Shown piece after piece: positions 1 through 11,548 of a DNA stretch of 64,000 nucleotides. The notes beneath the pieces are model-generated. The model was not told where the DNA came from. It ran no database searches and worked only from the letters and a program-made list of their open reading frames with translations. Source of the DNA: Gastracanthus pulcherrimus (Eukaryota; Arthropoda; Insecta; Hymenoptera; Pteromalidae); the NCBI GenBank assembly GCA_949152435.1, contig OX424575.1:78770473-78834472 (forward strand). Direction: 5' to 3'. A program made the position numbers and the translations under genes. Position 1 is the first letter of the stretch; each line of letters opens with the position of its first letter.

Positions 1-192
1 ATATACACGTATTAGACATAGATATAGACAATTATCAACATCCGCCGTGTTGCGTCTTGTAACTCGGATCTAGAAGGAAAAAAAATAGGCGAGGCGCAAC
101 TGATCATATTAATATAGCATCTATATTGGAAGACCCGCGGGGAACGTTATCATATGATGTAGAGCCCAAAGGGAGAAAATGTTGAGACCCCG

Positions 193-762
193 TGTTGCCC
201 AGAGATTAGCGTAAATATTTACGGACACGAGATAAAAGCATTAATCGACACAGATAGTGAGGTCACGGCGATTTCAGAGGAATTTTACTACGCGAATATC
301 GATAAACTTAAAAAATGCCCTACGCTACCCATAAGCGGAAAAATTATTAAAGGCGCGACAAGGGACAAATCGGTGAAATTAAAATCCTGTATAATAGGAT
401 ACGACTCAATAAAAGCTTTAAAAATGTTGATTGATACGGTAAATCAACACGTATTATTTCAAGTAAACCAGAAAGACGGAGTTATCGGTTACACGGATAG
501 GCGGTTCGCGTCGAACGAATATACGTCTCTGTGTATCGAGCCCCAGAATGAATACCTCGAAAATGAGGTTGATTTCGATAATTACTTCGACGAGGACGAT
601 GGAAAATGTACGGAATGCAGCGAAGAATCGTACGATATCTCAATAGAAGAAATCGATGATAAAGTAAATTTATGTGAAAATCTAAGTGAATCACAAAAAC
701 TAAGATTAAAAAAGTTACTTGTAAAATATAAGAAAGTGTTTGAAAAAAACTCGGTTTATTAA
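193..762 (+). pseudogene. gypsy copy 1: aspartic protease and start of reverse transcriptase
   Basis: Open frame of about 190 codons whose start is upstream of the first ATG (373). At 244-258 it reads IDTDSE, the position of the retropepsin active site that is normally D-T-G-S; the glycine codon now reads Asp (253-255). After an acidic linker rich in Asp, Glu and Cys, the end (LSESQKLRLKKLL...KYKKVF) matches the region just before the reverse transcriptase palm in gypsy polyproteins. The family protease processes Gag-Pol in the particle. With the flap glycine of DTG gone this copy is probably inactive. The frame ends in TAA at 760-762. Confidence 0.75.
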
Positions 763-1562
763 CGACATATGAGCACGAATTAATTCTAAAGGACGATACG
801 CCCTATTATATAAAACCCTATCCGATACCGCTACCATACCGAGAACAGGTAAAAAAGGAAATAGACCGAATGTTAGAGTTAGGAATCATTAGGCGTTCTA
901 TAAGCCCGTATATTAACCCTGTCGCGGTTGTGAAAAAAAGATAGTTCCATTCAATTATGTTTACACGCACGTAAACTAAACGCATGGCTGATTGACGATG
1001 ACGAGGGACCGCCGGGCGTAAAGGACGTATTGCAAAGATGCGCGGGAAAGCCAATAACAAGCACATCAGATTTCACTTGCAGTTATTGGCAGGTAAAGCT
1101 AGCAGAATGGTGTATAAAAATATACGGTGCGATAATTATATTTTTAAGCATAATGTTGTACCTTTTGGGGTTAAGACCAACGGATCAGCCCTAATCAGAG
1201 GTTTAAATCAAACAACGTCAGATTTTGACGATTTTCTTGTACTATTTCTGAATGATATGGTGATAAAGTCAAAAAAATTTGAAGCTCACGTGTCACACCT
1301 AGCTTTGGTTTATGAAAGGCTCTTAGCCCATAATTTAAGATTAAATTTAAAAAAATCAAATTTCATGTGCAAAGAAATAGAATTTCTGGGCCATTTTATA
1401 TCAGCTCGCGGAATCAGGCCGGATCCTGAGAAAATCAAAACGATAACAAATTTCAATAGGCCCAGACACATTAAAGGAATGACAGAGTTTCTTGGGGATT
1501 GTAAATTTTTATACGAAATTTGTAAAAAAAAACTACTTGCATCACACAAAACCTTTGATTGA
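763..1562 (+). pseudogene. gypsy copy 1: reverse transcriptase, degenerate
   Basis: Continues in another frame with a segment reading YEHELILKDDTPYYIKPYPI, then LELGIIRRSISPYINPVAVV, typical of the fingers/palm entry of gypsy RT, until a TAG at about 942. The piece at 1038-1562 carries LFLNDMVIKSKKFEAHVSHL where active elements have the Y-x-D-D box: one of the two aspartates and the tyrosine are replaced. It then has FLGHFISARGIRPDPEKIKT, the conserved thumb motif. The centre of the palm is lost. A minus-strand ORF over the same bases is a shadow. Confidence 0.8.
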
Positions 1563-1564
1563 AT

Positions 1565-2079
1565 TACTTAAAAAGGAGGCTATATTTCATTGAACGACAG
1601 ATCAACAAATAGCTTTTAATAATATAAAAGAAATTTTTGATAAAAATATTATCTTAAAATACGCTGACCCGAAGCGGCCGTACATACTTTCAACCGACTC
1701 GTCGGGTTTTGCATGCGCCGCGGCATTATCTCAATTAAATGACGAGGGGGAGGAGGAAGTCGTGTGCTTCTTGAGCAGAACGCTAACAGGGAGCCAGTGC
1801 TCATACTTTACGACAGAAAAAGAAATGGTCACTTTAATATGGGCATAAAAAAGATTAGATACGTTTTTACGGGGGGCAGTCAATATTTTCGTGAGAACGG
1901 ACCATGAAGCCCTCGCATTTCTAAAGACGTGCAAATACAGTAATGCGAGACCGGGTACAGAAAATGCCGTCGCAGATTATCTCAGTCGAGTCACAGATCT
2001 GGAGACTGACCGCGCGGAAATAACAGAAATTATTATACCCGCGATAGCGCAACAAAAACCAAGCCCCGCATTAATCTAA
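1565..2079 (+). pseudogene. gypsy copy 1: RNase H, degenerate
   Basis: The stretch includes TDSSGFACAAALSQLNDEGE (about 1695-1755), FLSRTLTGSQCSYFTTEKEM and VRTDHEALAFLKTC, the order of motifs in the Ty3/gypsy RNase H that removes RNA from the RNA:DNA hybrid. An in-frame TAA near 1846 interrupts it. After FLKTC the sequence jumps to KYSNARPGTENAVADYLSR, so roughly 15 codons between these motifs are missing compared with the family. The frame ends at 2079. Confidence 0.75.
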
Positions 2080-2167
2080 TTTTGTAAAAATATAGAAAAA
2101 ATGCAAAGAAGGGAACCTTATGCATGGGAAATCATGGAAAAATTAAAGTCCGGTGACGATATGACGA

Positions 2168-3080
2168 TATGACGATCCTGCTCCTTCGCACTTTGCATCG
2201 CACCGCGATGCAAGACATGCGAAACGCTTCGCGTTTTGCATTAGAGGCATGACCGAACTCAACTCGCACGAAGCGCTAAACTAAAGCTTACATTTAACGC
2301 AGACACTATTATCTGTTTATTTTTATAGAAATCAGTAAAAGAATATTGTTCTTTTTTGAAAAGAGGACATCTTTAAATAGTTTTAAGATCGATTGGGCGT
2401 GCTGCACCGCAATTGTTATTAAATGATGTGTATGAAAAATCGTTTTTTAGGCTGTTTCTTGTGTAAAAGCATTTCTTTTTAAATATTTGCTACCATAAAA
2501 AGTTTTGTTTTTTTGAGATCTACAACTTTTTCATTAAATTTTTTTACGTAAAATGCATACCTGCAAAGTTTTATAGTAAAAAACTGCATTTTTCGATGTC
2601 AAAAATCGATTTTGGACTATTAATTTGATTTAAAAGCATTTTCGCGTCTTGGTGTCAAGAAAAGAAAGTTGTATTTTTCGAAGATCTACAACTTTTCTAT
2701 TTAACTTTTTTTCATAGAATGCTTAGTTTTCAAGTTATAGTCCAAAAACCGTCTTAACGATTTTTTATAGTCGCCGCATTCAGCGTATATTTGCAGGATC
2801 AATCTCAAAATAGGACCATCAAGTTGTTATACTTAGAAGAGTTTCCAGAAAAATTTTGAGCCTGATCCGCTAAGATTTTGCGGAGATAATCGTGTAACAT
2901 TAATTTAAAAAAAAAACACGTAAAAACACGTAAAAATAGTGCTCGGAATTTAAAAACTACGTACAGGATCGGGATAAAAAAAAATAGAATTTCATACTGT
3001 GCTGGAGGAGATCTCTCCTAAAATTTCAGCCCGATTGGTAAAAAATTGCGTGAGATATCCTATCGCACACCGTTTTCGCT
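2168..3080. other. Non-coding insertion between RNase H and integrase of gypsy copy 1
   Basis: Gypsy coding sequence stops near KLKSGDD (about 2140-2168) and resumes near 3084 with NENIRHFRVAVVPK. The intervening 0.9 kb is AT-rich with no ORF. It starts with a GC-rich stretch containing short inverted repeats (cgcaccgcgatgc and gcgaaacgcttcgcgtttt, 2205-2242). It contains two diverged copies of a module beginning gatctacaactttt (about 2516 and 2684). It also has two diverged copies of a module around aaaattttgagcctgat (about 2853) and aaaatttcagcccgat (about 3020). I recognise no element class; no clear terminal repeats or target duplication were found. Confidence 0.5.
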
Positions 3081-3083
3081 AAC

Positions 3084-4216
3084 GAAAATATAAGACACTT
3101 CCGTGTCGCGGTAGTGCCTAAAAAGAGATTTGAAATGCCCGATAATATACTATGCAAAATTATCGTGTGAAAATGTATGTACCCGAAGGAAGTTTAGAAC
3201 TACTTGTGACGGACGTACATGAGATATATGGGCATGTAGGGTCACGTAAAGTGTATAAAATGATTTTTGAACATTTCTATACGCGAAATTTGAGGGTAGC
3301 GGAAATGTTAAAAACCTGCGATCATGTCAAAAATTATAAAATTATATATTTGATGCAACGGTATGACGAAATTACGCAGCCAATCTTAACGAATAGACCG
3401 CGAGAAATGTTGTCGATAGATTTTCTCGGTCCCTTGCCCGTGTCTACAGAAGGAGTAAAATACATATTAACAACCATAGATGTGTTCACTAAATTTGTAG
3501 TATTTAGTTATACCCCCTTAAAAAATGAAATCTGCGTCCGTTACTAGAAAATTATTAAATCATTACGCGCCTACATATGGGAAAGCAGAGGCGATAATAT
3601 CGGACCATGGTACGCAATTTACGAGCAAAAAATGGATTGAAACATTAAAAAACGAAGATATACGTCTAGTATATTCTTCAATAAGACATCCGGAGAGTAA
3701 TGTAATTGAACGCGTACACCGAGAGTTAGCACGTTTTTTACGCACTTTCGTGAAAGATAAACACGGTGGGTGGGCTCGTTATATAAAAAGATTCAAAATA
3801 TTATAAATGATATCCCTTATGAAACAACTAACCAACCGCCCGTTTTATTGCACATGGGCCTTAAGCCAACACGAATATAGGAAAAGCGCATGAAAATACT
3901 ACAAGAGGACGAAAATGTGTCCCGCGATCATAGAACCTCACTGGCTCGCGAATACGCACACAAGTTTCTAAAAAAGAGAGCTGCGAATAGGAATGCCAAC
4001 AAGACGCATTTTGAATTTAAAAATGGCGATAAAGTATTAGTTAAGGCATTAAATGTATTGGACGTTCAGAACGGGAAAATAGCATAATTTTTCGATGTAT
4101 TCGAGGGACCGCTCATCGTGCAGCAGGATGTAGGTCTATACACGTATTTACTACATGATCCGACGTTGAAAAAGGAAAGGAAAATTTCGCTTAAGAAATT
4201 TATGGCCTTATTATAA
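3084..4216 (+). pseudogene. gypsy copy 1: integrase, degenerate
   Basis: Retroviral-type DDE integrase in three frame-shifted pieces. The N-terminal zinc-binding region is partly visible (VHEIYGHVGSRK...LKTCDHVKNYK). The catalytic triad survives: D in MLSIDFLGPLP (about 3420), D in IISDHGTQFTSKKW (about 3603) and E in NVIERVHRELARFLR (about 3709). The C-terminal piece at 3890-4216 has HFEFKNGDKVLVKA and a degenerate end before TAA at 4214-4216. Frameshifts lie near 3140 and 3530, and there are stops at 3804 and 4085. In the family this enzyme joins the cDNA ends to host DNA. Confidence 0.85.
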
Positions 4217-6938
4217 CAAGTAAGTTCTTTAGAAAAGGTTAGCGATTTCTTTTTAGCAAAAAATAATTTTGGATTTAATTATTCATAAGTAATAACCGCG
4301 TTTTCAACTGCTTTAGACACTGCAGATTAGGAATTTTTATTTAAAAAAAAATAAAAGGAGTATCCCTACTAATAAGAATATGTCAAAGAGCATATAAAAT
4401 TTAGCATTGATTTATTTTGTAAATCAGGAATAAGAATACAGTCTTGTAGGAGAAAACATAACATCGCTAGGGTATAGTGTTTTTTGTCTCTCTGGGGAGG
4501 AAATAAAACTTTTCTTCCCGCTGCGCTATAGCACATATAAAAATTTTATTTTGGGGGCAATAAGGAGACAAAAAACACACAAAATAACATAAAATTGATA
4601 AGAGAATATTATCTTATAAGCATAAAACGAGACAAAATGTTTAAGAAATAGGTAGTAAATTTGTAAAAATGCGAAAAAATGTATAACAAAAATGTGATTA
4701 TTTAAATAATGCAAAAATAGAAATTAAAGAGGCACCGTGAAATTTGCCCAATAGCGAACTAACAGAGGATATGCATTATTAAAATAAAATCGAGCGTTTA
4801 GAAGGGAAAATAAAATCATACGGTAATAGAAGGAAATGATATGTGAATGCACGGATACAAGGGGACGAATACGTATATTTGTGCAAACACAGATTCAAAC
4901 AAATTATAAAAAATAGTAGCAGATAGAAAATAGGCAGCGTGAAATTGGCCACCAAAAAATACCTATCAATATAAATTATAATAGGCAAAAGTAGAGAGAT
5001 AGCACAGCCCGAGACCCGCGATCCGCGACTCGGCGACGAGTGCCAAGACTTTCGGGGTATACAACCAGGAAACGGTGGTCTGTGAAAAAGACATAGTGCT
5101 GGAGAGTGGCTACTGCAGGACGGTGCCTTACAAGACAACGTCTATCCCCTACATTATATTCAAAAGGGGCAGAAAGGGTAGATATCTGCGAGCCAAAGGG
5201 CCCGCCACATGGAACCCACCCAGAGGACCGAGAGACGACAAGCGCCTGGGTCCGGATAAGACGACGAAACAGAAGGGAACTCAAGTCGCAGGAGACTCGA
5301 GCCACTTTTGTTCGCGCACGGTGATGTAGCGAACCTTCGCTTATTCACCGCGTGTTTTATCTCTCTTAGCTTCCCTTTACCTTAAACCCACTCCACCCTA
5401 AAAGTACCTATCCGTTACAATAAAATGACATTCACAATAATATGTTTATCATTGCATTATACCCTCTCCCGTTCCGCTTACTCAATTTGGTTGCACCGGA
5501 CTCCATTCAGTAGCCACTGGAGGGAGAAACGTGCTACCCGAATTCCCTAAGAGCATAGCTCGTGGAGGCCATCGTGCCGAACAAGACTACGCTTCCAGGG
5601 TTTTTCCCGCGAAAAACACACAAGCGTTTTTGCCGGGATTTTGACTACTTGTCCGGCGGAGAGCTAACGCTGGTTCGAGTTAGCAGATCAAAAAACAAAT
5701 CACCGTTGCACTCCTGCTGCTCCTATCACGGCGGCTGCAGGAGCGTGACTACAAAAGGGGATAAATCAAAATCAGAGGTTTTTTCCGGCGAACTCTCTCG
5801 AGTCAGTTCGCGAACCGCGTTTAAATATATTTATTAACCTCACTTCCGTTCTTGACAGAAAAGGAATGGCCTATGTCTGTCACAGTATAAGTGTTTTCAA
5901 GATCATAAAAAATACTAAAAATCAATTATTGCAATGCGATCAATTAGATAAGTCATCTTATTTTATCAGTAGCTTATGTAATTTTTTAATGTATTACTAT
6001 GTGATATTTTTTTCAGTAAATCAGCATACCGTACCAAGGAAAAGGCAAGATCTCAGTCAACTGCTCATGAGGAAAAAAATAAGTTTGAGTCAAAGAGATG
6101 ACATCTAGAAAGATATTCAAATCTATTACTGGTAAACTGCTTTTACTTCTAAGGGTAAGATTTTTCTATTTGATACCGAAGGAACATTAATTTCTTTAAA
6201 GTTAAAATTTGTACGCACTGCATGATTGAAATGATAAAATCATGTTTTGTATTTGAAAACAGCTGCTGAAGTGGATGAGAATGTTATAATGTGGACTGAG
6301 ATGTGATGTTTGAAAAAATTGTAACATTAGTGAAGTGTATGTTTAAATGAAAATTTCTCATAACTATGTATTCGGAGCTTGTGCGTAACCTGCAGACTGA
6401 GCCGATGCATGTATTTGAATATACAGGTCTTAAAATGTTCCTGTTGAATGCTATTTTGGATTGAAGCTATTTATAAACCTCTAAGAATTGATTATTATGT
6501 GAATATTCTAGTCTAAGTGTGAATAAATGACAAATTTAATAATAATGATAATTTTTTTGGCTTTCAGGTCTTCAAAAAATTTAAATGAATTAAAATTAAT
6601 TTCTCTAACTAGCTTCAGTCTAAACCGACATACAAGAGGAACAATTTAGGACCAACATGACCAAAATCCATGCATCGGTTGAGTTTGTAGGATACGGGCA
6701 AGCAAGAAATGTTCAAAGACTCATATCTCCCCCTGTAAGGGGAAAAGGTCTCATCAGGAATGATTTTTGTAAGAAATTTATTCAACTTTAAAGATTTACT
6801 CATACTTATACGCTATTTATATTCCTACTTTTTTCCAGATGAAAATCTTCAAAAAAGTACAATAGGTATTCTACCTCATTAAACCCCCTGCGAACGCGTT
6901 TTACCCGAAATTTCCATTACCGAATGAATATTTCTTTT
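4217..6938. other. No gene recognised; AT-rich, probably includes the 3' part of gypsy copy 1
   Basis: Several overlapping ORFs of 60-119 codons occur on both strands around 4780-5350 and 5560-5840. None shows a recognisable motif, and they overlap each other in several frames. A more GC-rich block at about 5000-5330 and 5500-5840 could be LTR or spacer of the preceding retrotransposon. No second copy exists in the window to prove it. Confidence 0.4.
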
Positions 6939-7189
6939 TTACATGTTCGGTAATTGGATAATATGTCTCTTTATGTTTTCGGGTTCTTGTAAAAATTGAA
7001 AGTAGAACCAGTTTATCATAAAGTGTAAGTTGTCAGCTTTAATTTTCGTGGTCGTAGATACTCTAAAAGTGTACCAGTCAATAATCATGGCCAAAAATGC
7101 CAGGACGAGATATCTCTTCCTCCTGACTACGGTAAAAACCTCGTTTGCACGAGATATCTCGGGATTCTGCACCAGAGATTTAACAGCTC
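6939..7189 (-). other. Unassigned minus-strand ORF at the Polinton end
   Basis: A 77-codon ORF (7172 to 6939) follows the small glycine-rich Polinton protein on the same strand with about 20 bp spacing. It contains FRVSTTTKIKADNLHFMINW. I could not match it to the Polinton major capsid protein, which would be expected among these genes but is not recognised anywhere in the window. It may be a decayed piece of a further Polinton gene or chance. Confidence 0.25.
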
Positions 7190-7456
7190 TCTATTTATAA
7201 CCGGAGTACTTCAGCATATACGCAATTTTATCGATGGCTTTTGTCTTTAAATTTTTGCCGGACTTGTTTGCTCAATACTTTACAGCTACCTTGAAATTGT
7301 TCGTTCACCGGAAGCAACATATGAAAGAATTCTGCGAAATAATCCGCCTAGCTATACTCCAACATTACTTCCGTGCTGATACGTTGAGCCTGCAAAAACG
7401 TTTCGCACACCGCCACCGCCTGTTTGATCGTTGTAATAACGTATGTACTGACTCAT
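7190..7456 (-). pseudogene. Polinton small glycine-rich protein, degenerate
   Basis: Begins at an ATG (7456-7454) one frame downstream of the penton-like gene. The start reads MSQYIRYYNDQTGGGGVRNV and then FAGSTYQHGSNVGV, followed by a stop and GLFRRIL. A frameshift near 7290 leads into ANKSGKNLKTKAIDKIAYML and SGYK before a stop. The pattern (short, N-terminal YY, Gly-rich, hydrophobic GGLFRR segment, basic K-rich end) is shared by a small conserved protein encoded next to capsid genes in insect Polintons. It has been compared with adenovirus core or minor capsid proteins; the role is inferred. Confidence 0.6.
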
Positions 7457-8203
7457 GTTTTCATATTTTTTTAACGATTACGTCTAAAGTGAAGCCGTCA
7501 ACGTCCCGTTCTCAAATGGTATGTGTTGACCCTGTTAATCTCTTATATTAATAACAATAGAGCGGAAGCTATATTGCAAAAGCGGAATGTAGTGTATAGG
7601 TGCAAATTGTCTCACGACGTTCGCTCCGAATTTCTATTTTGAGCTGTCCAAGGATACAATACGTAAAAGCGATGCTTAAGTATCACCGATTGTATACGGG
7701 TCGCATATGTCTGTGTAGACATACAGCTTGTCAGGTATGGCACGAGAGAGCGAAGCCGACCTGTTGCCCAGCGCAATTATTCGCCTTAATGTTTCGTTAA
7801 ACTGAGCGTAATGCGTTTGTTCACCTGCGCATTGTCGCTGCAAAGTGCAATAGCCTTTTTGCAAATTTGCTGGTACAAGCATTAAATGATTGCGGATTCC
7901 ATTCTAATTGTCTATTTTTGCGGCTAATTGGTCAATAATTTCGTAAATACCGTGTCCAAAAGAAAATACATTTCTTCGCGCTCTTTATTATCCAATTTAA
8001 AATTGTAAAATGCTTCAGACTCGTTGTATATGTAATCGTACATGGTACGTGAATTTCTGTGAGGCCAACGTTTCAATCACCTGGTAGTCTTATTTCGCAC
8101 GACAAATGAGTAGTAAAACAGCTGGTGGTATTATCGTTGTAGAACGTTAGGTTGTTATTTGCGGGTAAACCGAGATAGAATTCGACAGTGTTCTCGATTT
8201 TCT
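7457..8203 (-). pseudogene. Polinton penton-like (minor) capsid protein, degenerate
   Basis: Colinear from end to end but with at least four in-frame stops. N-terminal motif FYLGLPANNNLTFYNDN is followed by THLSCEIRLPGD, a TGA, and NVGLTEIHVPCT. The middle has LVPANLQKGYCTLQRQ and FNETLRRIIALGNRS. The most diagnostic block is LYVYTDICDPYTIGDT at about 7730-7683, followed by ASLLRIVSLDSSK and HYIPLLQ. The end reads IVINIRD, then a stop, then HIPFENGTLTASL. These are the hallmarks of the single-jelly-roll capsid protein family of Polintons (assignment from memory of the family, not from a search). It would form capsid vertices if virions are made. The small glycine-rich gene follows immediately. 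Confidence 0.75.
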
Positions 8204-9786
8204 TAAGGGAAAAAGCTACCGATTTTTTTAAGTGGTAAGCACTTTTTTAACCCTTTTTCTTTCGAAAGTAAAAGGTTTTATTCAAAAATTAATTTCTTTT
8301 CGACTTATTTGAAGCTGTAGATTTTTTTACACTTATTAAAATTCCAAAATTCTTGTCATTGTTTTAATGATTTTTTTTGTATATTATAAATTATAAATAA
8401 ATGTTGTGATGTAATTTTTATTTATAGGGTGTTTCTACTTAAAAATAGAATTTTCAGAACCATTATATAAACAAAAATAAAAAAAGTTAAAGATCTTAAA
8501 TTATTATTTTACTAGTACTACAGTTTTAAAGTTTCGTGAGTGTTCCGTTTCAAATATCAGTATAGCGGGTATAGCATGTCTTGTATATGACGATATCTAT
8601 TTTACCGACCGAACGGTAATCGTATGTTTACTTTTATGAGGAAAATATTTTGTCTTGACAGTATAAACAGTGGATCAAGAAGTATATAGTTTTATAAGTA
8701 ATTTGACTGTTAGAAAGAGTTGATTTCTTTGTGCCTTCTTTTCGTTTTCAGCAAAATCAGCATATACAATCAACGGACTAAGAGTAAACAATACCATTTT
8801 TTAGAAAAATGTTAAATGTGAAGGCACGTTATCAATTGTCTGGTTTATTACACAATTCTGAAAGGTACATCTTTAATTTTTGTACATATTTAAATTGCTT
8901 ACACTTTGCAAGTATACTTTTTTATAAATTTTACTTTACTGGCATAAATCTTTTTAGGTTATATGAGTGTAGATTGACATATTTAATGTCAAAATAGTTA
9001 CTTCAATAAATAAAAAAAGTCATAGATATGACGCAGTTAATCAATTCAAATGTATTAGTAAACGAATTTACACTTTTAAAGAATATAAGCTCAGCCCGGT
9101 GTTACTCAACTTTGTATTTTCAGCTCCCGCGCGTAGCCTACTGGGTATCCAAATCAATGAAATAAGAGTTTGCAGGGTAAATACATACTCTTTTTATGTA
9201 TGAAAATATGACAGTGATGAACATTAACATCCATAAGTTGCAGGTAAGTAGATAAATGATTGATCATGCTATTTTATTGATATTAATGTTTAAACTCATT
9301 TTTCTCAAAACATACTTTTCATAACTTACTTTGTAAGCCTGCGCAACAGTTCTTTGAGAATCTGCGCTGAAACTTTTTTTACTTTCTTTTTAACATATTT
9401 TGAACAAATTTAAAGCGAGATTTTTTTTATTATTACCTAAAATATTATTTTTAAAAATATAAGTTATAATTAAAATACTGATTATATCGCAAACAATAAA
9501 TTGTTCATATAGAGTAGAACCTCAGAATAGTTCAAAAATATTATTTGAAAATATTGCTCTTTAAATGTCTTAATTTTAGCATGAAATGCTCATAAATAAA
9601 AATGTATACCAATCCATTGTCATCCCTTTCGTACAGTGATAATCAAACATATGTCTATTTTTACAGGTTTTTTTCAAAATGGCTACTTCAAAGGGTGGCG
9701 AATTTAAACAAAACCAGTCGAAAATGTCATCTTTTTCTATATTATAATATGTTTTGTAGAAAAAAATTTTTTTTCTTTAATTAAAG
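8204..9786. other. AT-rich spacer between Polinton penton and integrase genes, no gene seen
   Basis: No motif recognised in six frames. In complete Polintons other genes would be expected near here, so this may be a decayed gene, an insertion or a deletion scar. Short plus-strand ORFs (8809-8997, 9602-9784) are low-complexity translations of AT-rich DNA. Confidence 0.4.
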
Positions 9787-9790
9787 GAAT

Positions 9791-10790
9791 TTAGTGTTTG
9801 CTGTATCTTTTCCCTTTAATACCCTCGAGATCGGACGCTTTGATCGAAAAATTGAATTTATCCGGATAGTTTAGCCACTTTACGAGCACTTGCTTATTCG
9901 GCCCGCGCCCCTTTGTGTGAATGACACGCTCGATCTTGAAAACCGCATCGGCTGATTTTGATACGTGTTTTATCTTGAATATTTCTGCACTGAATTTTTT
10001 CATAACCTTTCCTCAAAGGTATTTTTAGTACGTCTAATGAGCGCCCTCTTTTTTATTGATACTTGCTTGTTTTTATAGCGTTATTTATATTAACTTCCGA
10101 GGGTTTCATTTTTATGCCCGTGTGCAAAATAAGCATAAATAATCTTTTGTACTACATCGATATAACGTTTGGTGTTTTTATGTGAAAAATATCGCTACAT
10201 GCGTTCGTGTATCGTTCTGTTCAGCATTTCTACTACAGCTGCTTTGGTGTCGGAATTTCTCGCGACTCTGAAGCGTACATTGTATTTCTTTAAAAAACCT
10301 CGGAAGGCCGAGTCAACGAATTCCTTGCCTCGGTCCGTCTATAAACATAGAGGCTTTCGACATCCCGTTCGCTTGAGAGTTTATTCAAACGCCGCTGCCA
10401 CGTTATGGGCGGTTTAATCGCGCAGTGCTTCAACCCACCAAACTTTACTGAGTACGTCGATAACGACTAAAAGGTAATAGTAACCGTCGTTATATTCTTT
10501 TATTGTATTTAAGTGTAGCAAATCGCATTCCGATAAATTGTCGGTATTTGTAACGTTGTAGCGCAATCTAGAAAAGTTCCGATGTACGGACCGATGAAGA
10601 AAGTAAGCGTCATGATTACTCAATCATTCATAAATTCGTTTTTTCTCTATTTCGTTAGTCAGAGATTTACTCTTTTTGTTGACACGTATGAGATTTCGTG
10701 CACTTGCGTATCCCGCCTCGTGTGAGAGATCGTAATATTGTTCTTCATAATTAATTTTATATGTCCAATCTAAGCCACTTTTTTTTTGTA
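9791..10790 (-). pseudogene. Polinton retroviral-like integrase, degenerate
   Basis: The N-terminal region near 10750-10640 is frame-shifted; it includes YDLSHEAGYASARNLIRVNK and, after a stop, LSNHDAYFLHRSVHRNFSRL. The catalytic core follows: first Asp in ECDLLHLNTIKEYNDGYYYL with VIDVLSKVWWVEALRD (10530-10414), second Asp in TDRGKEF (about 10340-10320, other frame), Glu in AAVVEMLNRT (about 10235-10205). The C-terminal ORF 10003-9791 reads KIERVIHTKGRGPNKQVLVK and WLNYPDKFNFSIKASDLEGI, the chromodomain-like tail of Polinton integrases. All three catalytic residues are still encoded, but in three different frames. In the family it inserts the element with 6-bp duplications. Confidence 0.85.
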
Positions 10791-10849
10791 CAAATCTGTT
10801 TTAATTAAGCGGCGTTTAGCAGTATTTAAAGGTGCAGTTAATCTCTGCG

Positions 10850-11516
10850 CAATTTTTAAAACTTTCATATTTCCCATTAAATCGTTCGGTGTATCCGATG
10901 TCTTGATGTATTTCGCGAATTCAGCCCGTCCAATGGGTGCGTCATCCAAGCTCTGCCCTGCCTCCCCTTCCATTCTCTTAATTTTTTTGCTTCTTGAACA
11001 TCATTGAGCAACTCAATGATATTCGATCTTCAATCTTTCTCCCGTATATGGCAACCACACCGGCATTATCCCACTTTAATCGTTCTGGTGCTGAAGATTT
11101 CCATTGTCAAAGTAAAAGTTTTGCTTTTCATTCGTAAGTTTTAGGCACGCTTTCTAATATATCGTCTTCGGTGACTGGGGTAAGCGCGGCGTCGATCTCC
11201 TCAAGCTCGTGCTCTGAATCACGCTCGCTGATACGTTCGGTCTCTTTAAAAAATAAATATCGCCGTAAAACTTGCAAATAATTCATAAATTTTTCGCGTC
11301 ATTTAAAATTGTTTTCTAATGTAGGTATAGTGCACTTCAGAGTCCAATCTAGATAATATATCGCCACAGGTATACATGAAAATTTTTATTCGTACAAGTA
11401 GAGGCTGACTGTGGCTGCGGCGGCGGCTCGACCGCTGGCCTGGTAGCCCCCGGTGCCCATCTCATACGTTCGAGCGACTCTTCGAGCAGTAGAATCATCT
11501 TGGGCGCTCGATTCAT
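10850..11516 (-). pseudogene. Conserved Polinton protein of unknown function, degenerate
   Basis: The start at 11516 reads MNRAPKMILLLEESLERMRW and is followed by a Pro/Gln-rich stretch. After a frameshift come ILSRLDSEVH, MNYLQVLRRYLFFKETERIS and an acidic segment HELEEIDAALTPVTEDDILE (about 11205-11140). The end has AEFAKYIKTSDTPNDLMGN and a Lys/Arg-rich tail (10973-10770). I recall the same architecture (basic N-terminal ESLERM motif, ILSRLD, acidic EID block, C-terminal T-P motif) from proteins encoded beside integrase in insect Polintons, where function is unassigned. At least two frameshifts and two stops. Confidence 0.6.
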
Positions 11517-11548
11517 TCTCTCTCCTCCACCACCACAACCACCACTAA

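Larger units (their letters stand above)
175..4216 (+). mobile_element. Ty3/gypsy retrotransposon pol remnant (copy 1)
   Basis: Order protease, reverse transcriptase, RNase H, integrase on the plus strand identifies a Ty3/gypsy-type LTR retrotransposon. Gag and the 5' LTR lie outside the window and I could not delimit a 3' LTR. The reading frame is broken many times by stops and indels, and a 0.9-kb non-coding insertion separates RNase H from integrase. This is a dead copy, clearly more decayed than the second gypsy element at 23-35 kb. Confidence 0.9.

Noticed and set aside
4976..5348. Four overlapping ORFs of 62-109 codons
   Set aside because: Same DNA open in several frames on both strands because of GC content; no motif or homology recognised.
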